A DNA stretch of 64,000 nt from Salinimonas chungwhensis DSM 16280 (GTDB taxonomy: Bacteria; Pseudomonadota; Gammaproteobacteria; Enterobacterales; Alteromonadaceae). The notes beneath the pieces are model-generated. The model had not been told where the DNA came from. It saw nothing but the letters and a program-made list of their open reading frames with translations, and did not search any database. The stretch lies in the NCBI RefSeq assembly GCF_000378185.1, contig NZ_KB899380.1:1-64000 (forward strand), written 5' to 3'. Below, piece after piece: positions 45,193 to 55,074 of the stretch; within the stretch, counting starts at the first letter, position 1; every line of letters begins with the position of its first letter. The translations under genes were made by a program, and so were the position numbers.

Positions 45193-46065
45193 ATGAACAC
45201 ATTGATAGAACTTAGCCATCAAAGCTCCGGCTTTTTTCTTTTTGTTGTCTTTATCACCAGCCTGATGATTGGCAGTTTTTTAAATGTGGTTATTCATCGG
45301 CTGCCCATCATGATGGAACGCGGCTTTAAAGCAGAGTATGAAGCCTACACAAAGGGTGAGGAAATCCCGCCTGCTGACCCTTTCAACCTGGCCAAACCTG
45401 ATAGTGCCTGTCCATCATGTGGTCATCGTATTCGTGCCTGGGAAAACATTCCGGTACTGAGCTATCTGATATTAAAAGGTCAGTGTGCTGGTTGTGGCGC
45501 TGCTATCTCGGCCCGCTATCCACTGGTGGAACTGGCTACTGCGGTATTAAGTATGCTGGCCGCCTGGCATTTCGGGCCGGGTCTACAGGCTGTGGCGGCA
45601 GTTATTGTAGTGTGGTTTTTGGTCCCGCTGATTATGATCGACCTGGACCATATGCTGTTACCTGATCAGCTTACATTGCCACTGTTGTGGTTCGGTCTCT
45701 TGTTAAGCCTTGAAACAGTTTTTATAGATGCACAAGGCGCTATTATTGGTGCCGCAGCAGGTTACCTGAGTTTGTGGTCGGTATACTGGTTATTTAAAAT
45801 AATTACCGGTAAAGAAGGTATGGGATATGGCGATTTTAAACTGCTTGCGGCCCTTGGTGCCTTTACCGGCTGGCAGGGTTTACCAGTGATTATTATTTTA
45901 TCTTCGGTGGTGGGCGCGGTGGTGGGAATAATGCTGCAATTACGACGCAAGCCGGACGGTGATATGGCTATTCCGTTTGGGCCTTATCTAGCGGTTGCCG
46001 GCTTTATCGCTTTGCTGTACAAACAACCTATCATTGACACTTATCTTCATTGGGTACTTTCTTGA
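45193..46065 (+). CDS. pilD: Prepilin peptidase and N-methyltransferase
   Basis: A 290-residue integral membrane aspartic protease that cleaves type IV prepilins and methylates the new N-terminus. The cytoplasmic zinc-binding loop has Cys73, Cys76, Cys98 and Cys101 (CPSCGHRI, CAGCGA). The catalytic aspartates are in IDLDHMLLPDQ and GMGYGDFKLLAA. There are about eight hydrophobic segments. It should process PilA and probably type II secretion pseudopilins. Its stop codon overlaps the likely coaE start. Confidence 0.96.
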   Translation: MNTLIELSHQSSGFFLFVVFITSLMIGSFLNVVIHRLPIMMERGFKAEYEAYTKGEEIPPADPFNLAKPDSACPSCGHRIRAWENIPVLSYLILKGQCAGCGAAISARYPLVELATAVLSMLAAWHFGPGLQAVAAVIVVWFLVPLIMIDLDHMLLPDQLTLPLLWFGLLLSLETVFIDAQGAIIGAAAGYLSLWSVYWLFKIITGKEGMGYGDFKLLAALGAFTGWQGLPVIIILSSVVGAVVGIMLQLRRKPDGDMAIPFGPYLAVAGFIALLYKQPIIDTYLHWVLS

Positions 46066-46679
46066 CGAAAAACGCTTCTACATTTGTGGTGGGGTTGACC
46101 GGAGGCATCGGCAGCGGTAAAACGGCGGTCAGTGACATTTTTGCACAGTCTGGCGTGCCCGTGGTTGATGCAGATGTGGTTGCCCGCAAGGTCGTCATGC
46201 CCGGGGCTCCTGCATTACAAGCAATCACTGAGCACTTTGGCACGCAGGTGCTGCTGGAAGATGGCAGCCTTAATCGCAGCGCATTACGTGAACAGGTTTT
46301 TGCCGATGCCACAGAAAAACAATGGCTGGACAAGTTACTTCATCCGGCTATCCGCGAACAAATGCTGGCGGATATTGATGCTGTGACAGCTCCTTATTGT
46401 ATTTTATCGGTGCCGCTATTAGTGGAAAATAACCTTACCGCAATGGCTCACCGCGTGCTGGTAGTAGATTGCTCTGAAACCTTACAACTTTCCCGTGCCA
46501 GCGCCCGCGATAACAGTGATGAAGTGCTGATAAAAAAAATCATGGCCACCCAGGCGGATCGCGATACCCGGCTGGCCGCCGCTGACGATGTGATCGATAA
46601 CAGCGGTACGCTTGAACAATTACACAGGCAGGTCGCAGCGCTGCATACTCGTTATCTGGCCCTTGCTGAAGGGGATTAA
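46062..46679 (+). CDS. coaE: Dephospho-CoA kinase
   Basis: A cytoplasmic kinase for the last step of coenzyme A synthesis. The P-loop VVGLTGGIGSGKTAVSD is at residues 9-25, and the family segments VVDADVVARKVV, LNRSALREQVFAD and HPAIREQM follow. No ATG exists near the N-terminus. The best start is TTG at 46062, which overlaps the pilD stop as TTGA, a sign of translational coupling; GTG codons at 46086-46091 are too close to the P-loop. The length, 205 residues, matches E. coli CoaE (206). Confidence 0.93.
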   Translation: MTKNASTFVVGLTGGIGSGKTAVSDIFAQSGVPVVDADVVARKVVMPGAPALQAITEHFGTQVLLEDGSLNRSALREQVFADATEKQWLDKLLHPAIREQMLADIDAVTAPYCILSVPLLVENNLTAMAHRVLVVDCSETLQLSRASARDNSDEVLIKKIMATQADRDTRLAAADDVIDNSGTLEQLHRQVAALHTRYLALAEGD

Positions 46680-46747
46680 CGCCTTTTACTTGAAATTTTT
46701 GTATTTTTGCGTTTAAGTGCTCTGATTAAGCATAAACGAGGAAGTAC

Positions 46748-47500
46748 ATGTCTGACACCGTTTTCGAATTTCCCCTCAAAGAGAAGGTGCGAAATTATCT
46801 GCGCATTGAACAATTGATTGCGCAGCTTAAAAGCGGCGCGTCGGTCCCGTCCGGACAGGTTCAGCTTTACTTCTTCGATCAGTTATTCACATTACTGGAT
46901 CTTTTTGAGCGCATTGATATTCGCACAGATATTATAAAAGATCTGGATGCCCATGAAAAAAACCTGAAGCACTGGTCAGAACACCCGAACATTGATGCGG
47001 GCGCATTACAGCACACGCTGGATACTATTGTGGCCAAGCGTGACAAAATAAAGATATGCAAAAAATTTGGTACTGACTTAAAAGAAGACCGTTTTCTGGC
47101 GTCGATCCGCCAACGTTTTGCCATTCCCGGGGGGGCATGTAGCTTTGATTTACCCAATCTCCATTACTGGATGCATCAGCCCCAGGAATATCGTCAGGAT
47201 GTTATGAAAAAGTGGATGAAAACATTGGTTGATGTGGAAGAAACCATCGCTATTTGTCTGTCTTTTCTGCGCGAACGCGGCACATTCAGACCAGTAACGG
47301 CAACTAACGGCTTTTATCAGGGCGTGGCTGAAGACAAAAATGAGCTGATTCGCGTTCGTTGCTCGGTGGCCGAGGGCTTTTACCCTACTTTGAGCGGTAA
47401 CAAGTATCGGTTTGCCCTGCGGTTTATGTGGTTTAAGGCAGCGCCGGATCAAGGCACGTCCGTAGACGGCGATGTACCATTTTCACTGGCTGCGTGTTAA
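46748..47500 (+). CDS. zapD: Cell division protein ZapD
   Basis: A 250-residue cytoplasmic protein that crosslinks FtsZ filaments by binding their C-terminal peptide. [18 protein letters not shown] at residues 5-22 and the central [22 protein letters not shown] and [20 protein letters not shown] are family marks. Its partner FtsZ is encoded in this window (57458-58630) and keeps the C-terminal [12 protein letters not shown] peptide. It sits between coaE and yacG as in E. coli. Confidence 0.95.
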   Translation: MSDTVFEFPLKEKVRNYLRIEQLIAQLKSGASVPSGQVQLYFFDQLFTLLDLFERIDIRTDIIKDLDAHEKNLKHWSEHPNIDAGALQHTLDTIVAKRDKIKICKKFGTDLKEDRFLASIRQRFAIPGGACSFDLPNLHYWMHQPQEYRQDVMKKWMKTLVDVEETIAICLSFLRERGTFRPVTATNGFYQGVAEDKNELIRVRCSVAEGFYPTLSGNKYRFALRFMWFKAAPDQGTSVDGDVPFSLAAC

Positions 47501-47559
47501 ACGTAAAGCGTCAGCGAATAGCGTTGAAGCGTTACAGATATAGTCCGGGAGAGATTCTC

Positions 47560-47790
47560 ATGCTTGTAAAATGCCCTATATGTACCAAAGATGTTGAATG
47601 GTCAGAGGCCAGTCTTTATCGTCCTTTCTGCTCAAAAAAATGCCAATTGATTGACCTCGGTGAGTGGGCCGGCGAAGAACGCAGTATTCCGGCCGAAAAT
47701 AAATCTACAAAGCGGCCCCCTTCGCAGGCTGATATCGAAGACATTGAAGCCATGTTAAGTCAGCAGCAAGACGATTTTTTCAAACATTAA
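47560..47790 (+). CDS. yacG: DNA gyrase inhibitor YacG
   Basis: A 76-residue zinc protein that binds GyrB in E. coli. The four zinc ligands are Cys5, Cys8, Cys24 and Cys28 ([29 protein letters not shown]). An open frame runs back to 47494 and overlaps zapD, but the ATG at 47560 behind GGGAGAG gives the usual length and puts the zinc finger at the N-terminus. The C-terminal tail is acidic and disordered-looking. Confidence 0.93.
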   Translation: MLVKCPICTKDVEWSEASLYRPFCSKKCQLIDLGEWAGEERSIPAENKSTKRPPSQADIEDIEAMLSQQQDDFFKH

Positions 47791-47803
47791 GGATACAGCC
47801 GGT

Positions 47804-48670
47804 ATGCTAAAAAGCATTGCGATTGTTGCAGGTACTCATGGCAATGAGACCAGTGGAATTCAGTTGCTTCACAACTGGCAAAATGGCGGCCTACCCGCCC
47901 GGTTTGCTGCGTTAAAACCATCGTTTATGTTAGCCAACACCGCTGCAATCAAAAGCAATGTTCGCTTTCTGGATGATGATCTCAACCGTCAGTTTGTACC
48001 GGAAAGATTGCAGGCAGCCAGCGGCGACCACGAGGCCAGCCTGGCCAGGGATATTAATAACAGGCTGGGCCCGAAAGATAATCCGCAGACTGATTTTGTC
48101 ATCGATATCCACAACACTACCAGTGCAATGGGCGCCACGCTGATAATTCTGCGAAAAGATGCATTTTCAGTACAGCTGGCCCGCTATGTTAAGCACGCTA
48201 TGCCGGAAGCCAATATTCTGCTAGAGGATGAAAAGCCTTATGCGCAGCACCCGTACTTATGTACCGTAGGAAAACAAGGCATCATGGTGGAAGTAGGCGG
48301 ACAGCCGCAGGGTGTGTTGCGAGAAGATGTCTATCAACTTACCCAAACACTGACAGAAACCATTCTGGATTTTTGCCTGGCCTTTAATACCGGCCCTCTG
48401 CCAGAATTGCCAGAGTGTGATGTTTACCGTCTGGGGCAGAATATCAACTTCCCACTGGACGATGAGGGGAATCGCATTGCGATGGTCCATCACAGCTTAC
48501 AGGACAATGACTTTCAACCGTTAATGCCCGGTGCACCGGTGTTTAAATGTTTTGATGGCACTGAGCTTACCTGGCAAGACAGTGAACCGACTTATCCACA
48601 CTTTATCAATGAAGCTGCTTACGCCAGCAGTCATGTAGCCTTTGCTACGGCCTCAATGATCACATTGTAG
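47804..48670 (+). CDS. Aspartoacylase-like (AstE/AspA family) zinc hydrolase
   Basis: A 288-residue metal-dependent deacylase. The N-terminal zinc site is AIVAGTHGNETSG (His and Glu, residues 7-19), followed by NTAAIKSNVRFLDDDLNRQF and the third ligand in VIDIHNTTSAMGATL (His near 105). A late Glu in MVEVGGQPQGV probably acts as base. Family members remove acyl groups from N-acetylaspartate or related amino acids. It is 13 nt after yacG, where E. coli has only the yacG-mutT border, so it is an insertion in this otherwise conserved order. The exact substrate is not known. Confidence 0.88.
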   Translation: MLKSIAIVAGTHGNETSGIQLLHNWQNGGLPARFAALKPSFMLANTAAIKSNVRFLDDDLNRQFVPERLQAASGDHEASLARDINNRLGPKDNPQTDFVIDIHNTTSAMGATLIILRKDAFSVQLARYVKHAMPEANILLEDEKPYAQHPYLCTVGKQGIMVEVGGQPQGVLREDVYQLTQTLTETILDFCLAFNTGPLPELPECDVYRLGQNINFPLDDEGNRIAMVHHSLQDNDFQPLMPGAPVFKCFDGTELTWQDSEPTYPHFINEAAYASSHVAFATASMITL

Positions 48671-48730
48671 GCGAGCACCATCGCGTTCGCGCGGTGCGGC
48701 TGCTCCACAATACCGCCTTTTAAAGAAAAA

Positions 48731-48765
48731 AGCCCCCGGAACCAGTGGTCGCCGGGGGCTTTTTA
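48731..48765. terminator. Bidirectional terminator between aspartoacylase and mutT
   Basis: AGCCCCCGG (48731-48739) and CCGGGGGCT (48752-48760) form a 9-bp GC-rich stem flanked by A and T runs. It can end both convergent transcripts. Confidence 0.9.
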
Positions 48766-48782
48766 TCAGCTTACTGTATTCA

Positions 48783-49169
48783 TCAGCATGCTTTGAGTCT
48801 ATCAATAATCGCAGCGTTGGCGGCCGGGAAGTCTGCCTGCGCCAGATCATTCAGCCCCAGCCACTTGCCCTGCTGGTTTTCTCGACCATAGGGTTCACCG
48901 GCAAAGTCCTCTACCAGATGTACATCCAGACGAACCAGCTTATCCCCATAATCATGCTCTATCAGTATCAAAGGTTCACTGGCATTAACGGTGATGCCTG
49001 TCTCTTCCAGCAGTTCACGCTTTAAAGCAGCAAAGGTACTTTCGCCGGCTTCTTTCTTGCCGCCGGGAAATTCCCACTTACCGCCCTGATGCTTATCGGC
49101 GGGGCGCAGTGTGACAAAGGTCTCATCGCCTCGCTTTATCACACCTACCGCAACGTCAACCTGCTGCAT
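48783..49169 (-). CDS. mutT: 8-oxo-dGTP diphosphatase MutT
   Basis: A 128-residue Nudix hydrolase that removes 8-oxo-dGTP from the nucleotide pool. The Nudix box is complete at residues 37-59 (GKKEAGESTFAALKRELLEETGI). The ATG at 49169 overlaps the secA stop (TAATG), so translation is coupled; an earlier in-frame start lies inside secA and is less likely. The length equals that of E. coli MutT (129). Confidence 0.95.
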   Translation of the reverse strand: MQQVDVAVGVIKRGDETFVTLRPADKHQGGKWEFPGGKKEAGESTFAALKRELLEETGITVNASEPLILIEHDYGDKLVRLDVHLVEDFAGEPYGRENQQGKWLGLNDLAQADFPAANAAIIDRLKAC

Positions 49170-51877
49170 TACTTGAGCTTGCCGTGACACTGCTTGTATT
49201 TTTTACCAGAGCCACACGGGCATGGGTCGTTACGCCCGACTTTCGGTCCTTCGCGCATCGCCGTCTGGACCCGACCGGTTTCCTGCTCGGGCGCTTTGTC
49301 GGCTTTTTCATGCTCAAAACTTTTGGGTACGTCATCCGCCTGACGGCGCTGCTCTTCAACCTTTTCAACGTCTGATTCGGCTTTTACCTGTACCCGGCTT
49401 AGCACCGTAATCACTTCCAGCTTCAGGGCCTCGAGCATTTCAGAAAACAGTTCAAACGATTCACGCTTGTATTCCTGCTTAGGATTTTTCTGTGCATAGC
49501 CGCGCAAATGTATGCCCTGGCGCAGATGATCCATGGCTGCCAGATGCTCTTTCCAGTGACTGTCCAGATTTTGCAGCATCACGGCTTTTTCAAACTGACG
49601 TAATACATCCTCACCGACAGCATTTTCTTTTTCTTTGTAAGCTGCCTCGACTTCTTCAAGAATGCGTTCGCGCAGCTTTTCTTCGTAAAGCTTATCGTCG
49701 CTATCCAGCCATTCCTGCAGCGGTAAATCAACGGCGAAGTCGGCTTTCAGTCGTTCATGTAAGCCCGGAATATCCCACATCTCTTCGAGTGATTGCGGCG
49801 GGATGTATTCGGAGACTACATTCGTCAGTACATCTTTTCGGATAACCTCAATGGTTTCACTGATATTACCTTCATCCAGCAACTCGTTACGTTGCTCGTA
49901 AATCACTTTGCGCTGGTCATTGGCAACATCATCATATTCCAGCAGCTGTTTACGGATGTCGAAGTTACGTCCTTCAACTTTACGTTGCGCATTTTCAATC
50001 GCCCGGGTTACCCACGGGTGTTCAATAGCTTCGCCATGTTCCATCCCCAGTCGCTTCATCATCCCGGCCATTTTTTCTGATGCGAAAATGCGCATCAGGG
50101 CATCGTCCAGCGATAAATAGAAACGGCTTGAACCTGCATCACCCTGTCGACCTGACCGACCACGTAACTGATTATCTATACGACGTGATTCGTGTCGTTC
50201 TGTGCCTATGATATGCAAACCGCCAGATTCTAGAACAGCATCATGGCGTGTTTTCCATTCAGCTTTTACTTTTTCAATTTGTGCTTCATCGGGGTTATCC
50301 AGCTGTTCCAGCTCTGCGTGCAGATTACCACCGAGCACAATATCGGTTCCCCGGCCGGCCATGTTAGTGGCAATGGTAACCGCTCCCGGGCGGCCCGCCT
50401 GAGCAATGATATCAGCTTCCTGGGCATGGAATTTGGCGTTCAATACCTTGTGTTTAATGCCTGCTTTTTTAAGCACATCTGCCAGACGCTCGGAATTTTC
50501 AATGGAAATCGTTCCCACCAGTACAGGCTGCCCACGCTTCACACAATCTTCGATATCTTTGACAATGGCTTCGTATTTTTCTTCCGCCGTCATGTAGATA
50601 AGATCCGGCTTATCTTTACGCACCATCGGCTTATTGGTAGGGATAACGACTGTTTCAAGGCTATAAATGTGGTTGAACTCAAAGGCCTCAGTATCGGCGG
50701 TACCTGTCATACCGGACAGTTTGTTGAACAATCGGAAGTAATTTTGAAAGGTGATAGACGCCAGCGTCTGGTTTTCGTTTTGAATGTTAACGCCTTCTTT
50801 GGCTTCCACCGCCTGGTGCAGACCTTCCGACCAGCGACGACCTTCCATGGTCCGTCCTGTATGTTCATCAACAATAACAATCTGATCTTCTTTTACGATG
50901 TAATCTACATCTTTTTGAAAGAGTTTATGGGCCCGTAATGCAGCATTAATATGATGAAGAAGAGAAATATTGCCAGCTGCAAATAATGACTCACCTTCTG
51001 GCAGGATCCCCTCTTTGTGCAGAATTTCCTCTACGTGAAGCTGGCCGTTTTCAGTCAGGTGGATCTGTTTTGCTTTTTCATCGATGGTATAGTCACCATC
51101 GCCTATCTCGCCTTCCTCGTCTTCTTTATCCTGCTGAACCAGCTGAGGAATAACGCGGTTAATGTTACGATACAGCTCAGAGCTATCCTCTGCCGCACCG
51201 GAAATAATTAACGGTGTACGGGCCTCATCAATAAGAATTGAGTCAACTTCATCCACTACCGCAAAGTTCAGTTCACGCTGTACACGCTCCTGAGGGCTAA
51301 ATGCCATATTGTCGCGCAAGTAGTCAAACCCAAACTCATTGTTAGTGCCATAAGTGATGTCAGCTTTGTATGCTTCACGCTTGGCTGCCTGAGGGATACC
51401 GGGGATATTACATCCCACTGTCATACCCAGATATTCAAACAGCTCACGGCTCCAGTCAGCATCACGCTTGGCCAGATAGTCGTTAACCGTAATTACATGC
51501 ACGCCTTTACCCGACAAGGCATTCAGATAGGTAGGTAGCGTAGCGGTAAGTGTTTTACCTTCCCCAGTGCGCATCTCGGCAATTTTGCCCTGGTGCAGCA
51601 CCTGACCACCGAGTAGCTGTACATCAAAATGACGCATGCCGTAAACGCGCTTACTGGCTTCACGTACCGTGGCAAATGCTTCTATCAGCAAATCATCCAA
51701 CGCTGTACCATCGGCGATACGCTGTTTGAATTCCTCGGTCTTCGCTTTCAGCTCTTCATCTGAAAGCGCTTCAAATTCCTTTTCCAGGCCGTTAATGGCA
51801 TCGACAGATTTTTTTAGTTTTTTTACTAGTCGGTCATTTCGGCTACCGAACATTCTTCTCAGGACGCTTGAAAACAT
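49169..51877 (-). CDS. secA: Preprotein translocase ATPase SecA
   Basis: A 902-residue motor ATPase of the Sec pathway. The N-terminus is [25 protein letters not shown], Walker A is [14 protein letters not shown] near residue 102, the DEAD-like box is [17 protein letters not shown] near 207, and the second helicase domain shows [15 protein letters not shown] and [22 protein letters not shown]. The C-terminal zinc motif [17 protein letters not shown], which contacts SecB, is intact. It overlaps mutT downstream. An M23 peptidase gene lies upstream. Confidence 0.98.
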   Translation of the reverse strand: MFSSVLRRMFGSRNDRLVKKLKKSVDAINGLEKEFEALSDEELKAKTEEFKQRIADGTALDDLLIEAFATVREASKRVYGMRHFDVQLLGGQVLHQGKIAEMRTGEGKTLTATLPTYLNALSGKGVHVITVNDYLAKRDADWSRELFEYLGMTVGCNIPGIPQAAKREAYKADITYGTNNEFGFDYLRDNMAFSPQERVQRELNFAVVDEVDSILIDEARTPLIISGAAEDSSELYRNINRVIPQLVQQDKEDEEGEIGDGDYTIDEKAKQIHLTENGQLHVEEILHKEGILPEGESLFAAGNISLLHHINAALRAHKLFQKDVDYIVKEDQIVIVDEHTGRTMEGRRWSEGLHQAVEAKEGVNIQNENQTLASITFQNYFRLFNKLSGMTGTADTEAFEFNHIYSLETVVIPTNKPMVRKDKPDLIYMTAEEKYEAIVKDIEDCVKRGQPVLVGTISIENSERLADVLKKAGIKHKVLNAKFHAQEADIIAQAGRPGAVTIATNMAGRGTDIVLGGNLHAELEQLDNPDEAQIEKVKAEWKTRHDAVLESGGLHIIGTERHESRRIDNQLRGRSGRQGDAGSSRFYLSLDDALMRIFASEKMAGMMKRLGMEHGEAIEHPWVTRAIENAQRKVEGRNFDIRKQLLEYDDVANDQRKVIYEQRNELLDEGNISETIEVIRKDVLTNVVSEYIPPQSLEEMWDIPGLHERLKADFAVDLPLQEWLDSDDKLYEEKLRERILEEVEAAYKEKENAVGEDVLRQFEKAVMLQNLDSHWKEHLAAMDHLRQGIHLRGYAQKNPKQEYKRESFELFSEMLEALKLEVITVLSRVQVKAESDVEKVEEQRRQADDVPKSFEHEKADKAPEQETGRVQTAMREGPKVGRNDPCPCGSGKKYKQCHGKLK

Positions 51878-52000
51878 TACGTTGCAAATTCCACTACTTA
51901 AGAGGGCGCCTGTTCGGCACTTCCTCGATGTTTTAGAAAAATGACACCTTACTTGAGTTACGTAAGGCTCGCCACCCTAACTTATCAGTTTACTTATTGT

Positions 52001-52879
52001 TTATTGTCGGGTGAACGGAAGAGGATCGACAGGCTGGCCGTTTCTTATTACTTCATAATGGACATGCGCACCGGTAGAGCGGCCGGTATTGCCCATGCGG
52101 GCGATAGCCTGGCCTTTGGTAACCACATCGCCGATAGCAACGTCAATTGACTGATTATGACCATAACGGGTCACGAACCCGTCTTTATGCTCTACTTCAA
52201 CCAAATTACCATAACCGTATCGTTTGCCCGCCCAGGTAACAATACCCGCTGCGGTCGCGATAACGGCATCTCCGGCTGAACCTGCGAAGTCTAAACCTTC
52301 GTGCATCGCGGGTTTATCAGTGAATGGGTCGGCGCGCATACCGTAGTAAGAAGACAGCCAGCCAGACTCTACCGGTCTTCCCGATAACTGGCTTTGTTGA
52401 TGAATATGGTGCCCTTTAACCAGACTTTCAAGCATGGCAATCTGGCGCGACTTTTCATCTATCGACGCCCGCACTGCCGCGAAATCAGTGGAAAAAGAGC
52501 CAGTCACATCCATCGGTTCAGATTCGACATTTTCAGCAAAAGCATCAAGCTCTTCTGCTTTCATACCTAACTGCTCTGCCAACTGTCCGGCTTTCATATC
52601 AAGCAGTGACAGTCGACTGTTTAATTCGGCGAGTTGTGACACCAACACTGACAATGATGCATCGGTGCGTGCTTGCAGCGCCTGCACCGCCGCACGGTCT
52701 TTTTCATTCCATTGCTCGGCAAGTGCCAGCCGGGCTATATCTTCACTAACCAGATTGGTGGACCGACTGGAAACCAGCATCAACAAAGAAGAAAGCACAG
52801 TAAGACTCACCAGTGTACGAACACTGATGGCATACCGATAGCGCTTTTTTCTGCCAATAAGGTTTATGGTTAGTTTCAT
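52001..52879 (-). CDS. Membrane-anchored M23 peptidase
   Basis: A 292-residue envelope protein. An N-terminal membrane segment (TLVSLTVLSSLLMLVS, near residues 22-37) is followed by a coiled-coil-prone helical region rich in Ala, Glu and Gln (about 45-150). The C-terminal LytM/M23 domain has its metal ligands in AMHEGLDFAG and GAHVHYEVI, and RYGHN between. It likely cleaves peptidoglycan cross-bridges or regulates amidases. It lies upstream of secA in the same direction. Confidence 0.9.
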   Translation of the reverse strand: MKLTINLIGRKKRYRYAISVRTLVSLTVLSSLLMLVSSRSTNLVSEDIARLALAEQWNEKDRAAVQALQARTDASLSVLVSQLAELNSRLSLLDMKAGQLAEQLGMKAEELDAFAENVESEPMDVTGSFSTDFAAVRASIDEKSRQIAMLESLVKGHHIHQQSQLSGRPVESGWLSSYYGMRADPFTDKPAMHEGLDFAGSAGDAVIATAAGIVTWAGKRYGYGNLVEVEHKDGFVTRYGHNQSIDVAIGDVVTKGQAIARMGNTGRSTGAHVHYEVIRNGQPVDPLPFTRQ

Positions 52880-53190
52880 GTCACAACACGTAAATTTATT
52901 TTCGCACCTAGTTTACCGCTGTTAGCGCTAATGAACAAATACGATTGAGACACTCAGTCATGTTTCTGTATAAAACAGCGCTGACCGCTGCGCCGGCAAT
53001 GTCCCATGTTTTCTCTAAATGTGAATGATCTGCAGCATCACAACAGTAAAAATACGGCAATTTACGTTGTTTCAGGTAAGACTGTTGGTCTCAAACCAGC
53101 GTCATGGGGCGAAGCCCCAGGCCGGAAATTACTTTACATAAACTTCCAATGTAAATAGGATGTAAACGCTTACAATTTTTGGATAACCCT
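52880..53190. other. Divergent intergenic region
   Basis: It separates the M23 peptidase gene from the divergent DUF5060 gene. It contains a small hairpin TGGGGC-GAA-GCCCCA (53105-53119), an inverted repeat TTTACAT ... ATGTAAA (53133-53155) and the LacI-type palindrome at 53161-53174. Confidence 0.55.
53161..53174. promoter_or_regulatory. LacI-family-type operator
   Basis: TGTAAACGCTTACA is a near-perfect 14-bp palindrome with the central CG typical of LacI/GalR-family operators that control sugar-use genes. It lies 16 bp upstream of the DUF5060 gene start, where a bound repressor would block the transcript. No LacI-type regulator gene is in the window. Confidence 0.6.
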
Positions 53191-55023
53191 ATGTTCAACT
53201 TAAAGTCCTGTGTTTTACGTATTGTATTAGCAGTCTTTTTTCTTGCGCCTGTCGCCTTGTCCGGGTGCCAGCTTAAATCAAAAGCCCTCCCCTCGGTTGA
53301 ACAGTGGCGGCCCCTTACCCTTAGTTTTCACGGCCCGGATACCTCAGAGCGGGCTGATGAGAATCCATTTACTGATTACCGGTTATGGGTGCGGTTTACC
53401 CATAAAGAAAGTGAAAAAATTGTCAGAGGTTTTTATGCAGCGGATGGCGATGCGGCACAAACCAGCGCCGGGGAAGGCAACGTCTGGCAGGTTCGATTTA
53501 GCCCGGATAAGCCGGGTTCCTGGCATTATGAAGCGTTTTTGTACACCGGTGACAATGTTGCTATAACGCAGGATTTGAACGCCGGTACACAAATTGAGTT
53601 AGCCCGGGCCAGCGGACACTTTTCGGTGACCCGGGCCGCGGCCCAGGCGCCAGGCTTTTATCGTGCAGGACGCCTGCACACACAGGGGCGCTATTATAAA
53701 ACTGAAGGGAATGATAAGTACTGGCTTAAAGGTGGTACCAACAGCCCGGAAAATTTACTGGCATTTAAAGATTTTGATCAGACCTACCGCACCAATCAGC
53801 AGAACCGGGATGGCGAGGCCGCCAGCGGCACGCAGATACATCACTTCGAGCCACATGCGCGCGACTGGCAAGCAGGGGATCCTGCCTGGAAAGCAAACAA
53901 AGGCAAAAACCTTGTCGGTCTGATGAATTACCTTGCGGATATGGGCATGAATAGTGCCTATTTTCTTACGCTTAACCTGCAGGGTGATGGCAAAGATGTC
54001 TGGCCATTTATCGAACCAACAATCTATGACAGATTCGACGTAAGCAAACTGGAGCAGTGGAATATTGTATTTACACATATGCAATCACTGGGCATTGCCC
54101 TGCACATCGTGCTGCAGGAAACAGAAAACGAGCGGCTTTTGGACAACGGTGACACCGGCCCTCTTCGCCAACTCTACCTGCAAGAGTTGATAGCACGGTT
54201 CGGGCATCATCCCGGACTTATCTGGAATCTTGGCGAAGAAAACGGGCCCGCTGAATTTTCACCTGATGCGCAGACCGATCAACAGCGAATTGCAATGGCC
54301 AATTTTATTAAGGATGCGGATCCCTATAAACACCCTGTGATTATCCATACTCATTCCACTCCTGAATCGAAGAACGAGATTCTCACCCCGCTGTTGGGTC
54401 TTACAGCGCTGGACGGGTTGTCCTTTCAGGTAAATCATCGTGAGCAGGTAAATGATGAAATTCGCAAATGGTTGAATAAGTCATTCTCTCATAAACAGCC
54501 ATGGGCAATTACCATGGATGAAATTGGCGAATGGATGGACGGAGCGAAAACAGATGAGGTAGACCCAACCCATGACTCCCTTCGACGTCACGCCTTATGG
54601 GGCACTATTTTGGCCGGTGGTGCTGGTGTTGAATGGTATTTTGGTGCGCATCAGGACCATAATGATCTCACAGCAGAAGACCTTCGCTCACGGCACAACT
54701 TATGGCGTCAAACTAAAATAGCACTGGATTTTTTCCGCCAGCACACGCGTTTTTGGGAAATGCAGCCAATGCATCAGCTGCAGCGCGAATCTGAGTTATA
54801 TGGATCTGCAGAGCCGGGACACCGCTATGTCCTTTACCTGATGCAAGATGCACCGGTTTCACTGACATTGCCCGATAAGCAGAATTACACACTGGCTTGG
54901 TTTGACCCGGTTGAGGGCGGCCAGCTAATTAATCATCCGGAACTGCTCACCGGCGGCACCATCACCCTGCCTTCCGCTCCTTCTGACAAAGATTGGGTAG
55001 CGTTAATTGAGAAATCTGAGTAG
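53191..55023 (+). CDS. DUF5060 glycoside-hydrolase-like lipoprotein
   Basis: A 610-residue lipoprotein with signal and lipobox ending VALSGC (Cys near residue 26). Residues 40-150 form a DUF5060 beta-sandwich (LTLSFHGPDTSE, WQVRFSPDKPGSWHYEAFL). A TIM-barrel-like catalytic region follows with FYRAGRLHTQGRYYKTEGNDKYWLKGGTNSPENLLAF, LIWNLGEENGP (candidate acid/base Glu) and WAITMDEIGEW (candidate nucleophile Glu). A C-terminal sandwich (RYVLYLMQDAPVSLTLPD, LAWFDPVEGG) resembles the putative collagen-binding domain. Family members often act on algal polysaccharides. It is probably outer-membrane bound and sugar-controlled through the operator just upstream. Confidence 0.85.
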   Translation: MFNLKSCVLRIVLAVFFLAPVALSGCQLKSKALPSVEQWRPLTLSFHGPDTSERADENPFTDYRLWVRFTHKESEKIVRGFYAADGDAAQTSAGEGNVWQVRFSPDKPGSWHYEAFLYTGDNVAITQDLNAGTQIELARASGHFSVTRAAAQAPGFYRAGRLHTQGRYYKTEGNDKYWLKGGTNSPENLLAFKDFDQTYRTNQQNRDGEAASGTQIHHFEPHARDWQAGDPAWKANKGKNLVGLMNYLADMGMNSAYFLTLNLQGDGKDVWPFIEPTIYDRFDVSKLEQWNIVFTHMQSLGIALHIVLQETENERLLDNGDTGPLRQLYLQELIARFGHHPGLIWNLGEENGPAEFSPDAQTDQQRIAMANFIKDADPYKHPVIIHTHSTPESKNEILTPLLGLTALDGLSFQVNHREQVNDEIRKWLNKSFSHKQPWAITMDEIGEWMDGAKTDEVDPTHDSLRRHALWGTILAGGAGVEWYFGAHQDHNDLTAEDLRSRHNLWRQTKIALDFFRQHTRFWEMQPMHQLQRESELYGSAEPGHRYVLYLMQDAPVSLTLPDKQNYTLAWFDPVEGGQLINHPELLTGGTITLPSAPSDKDWVALIEKSE

Positions 55024-55074
55024 TTGTTTTCTATATTGATATTGACCCGTCCTAAATTATGTTGACGGTTTTAA

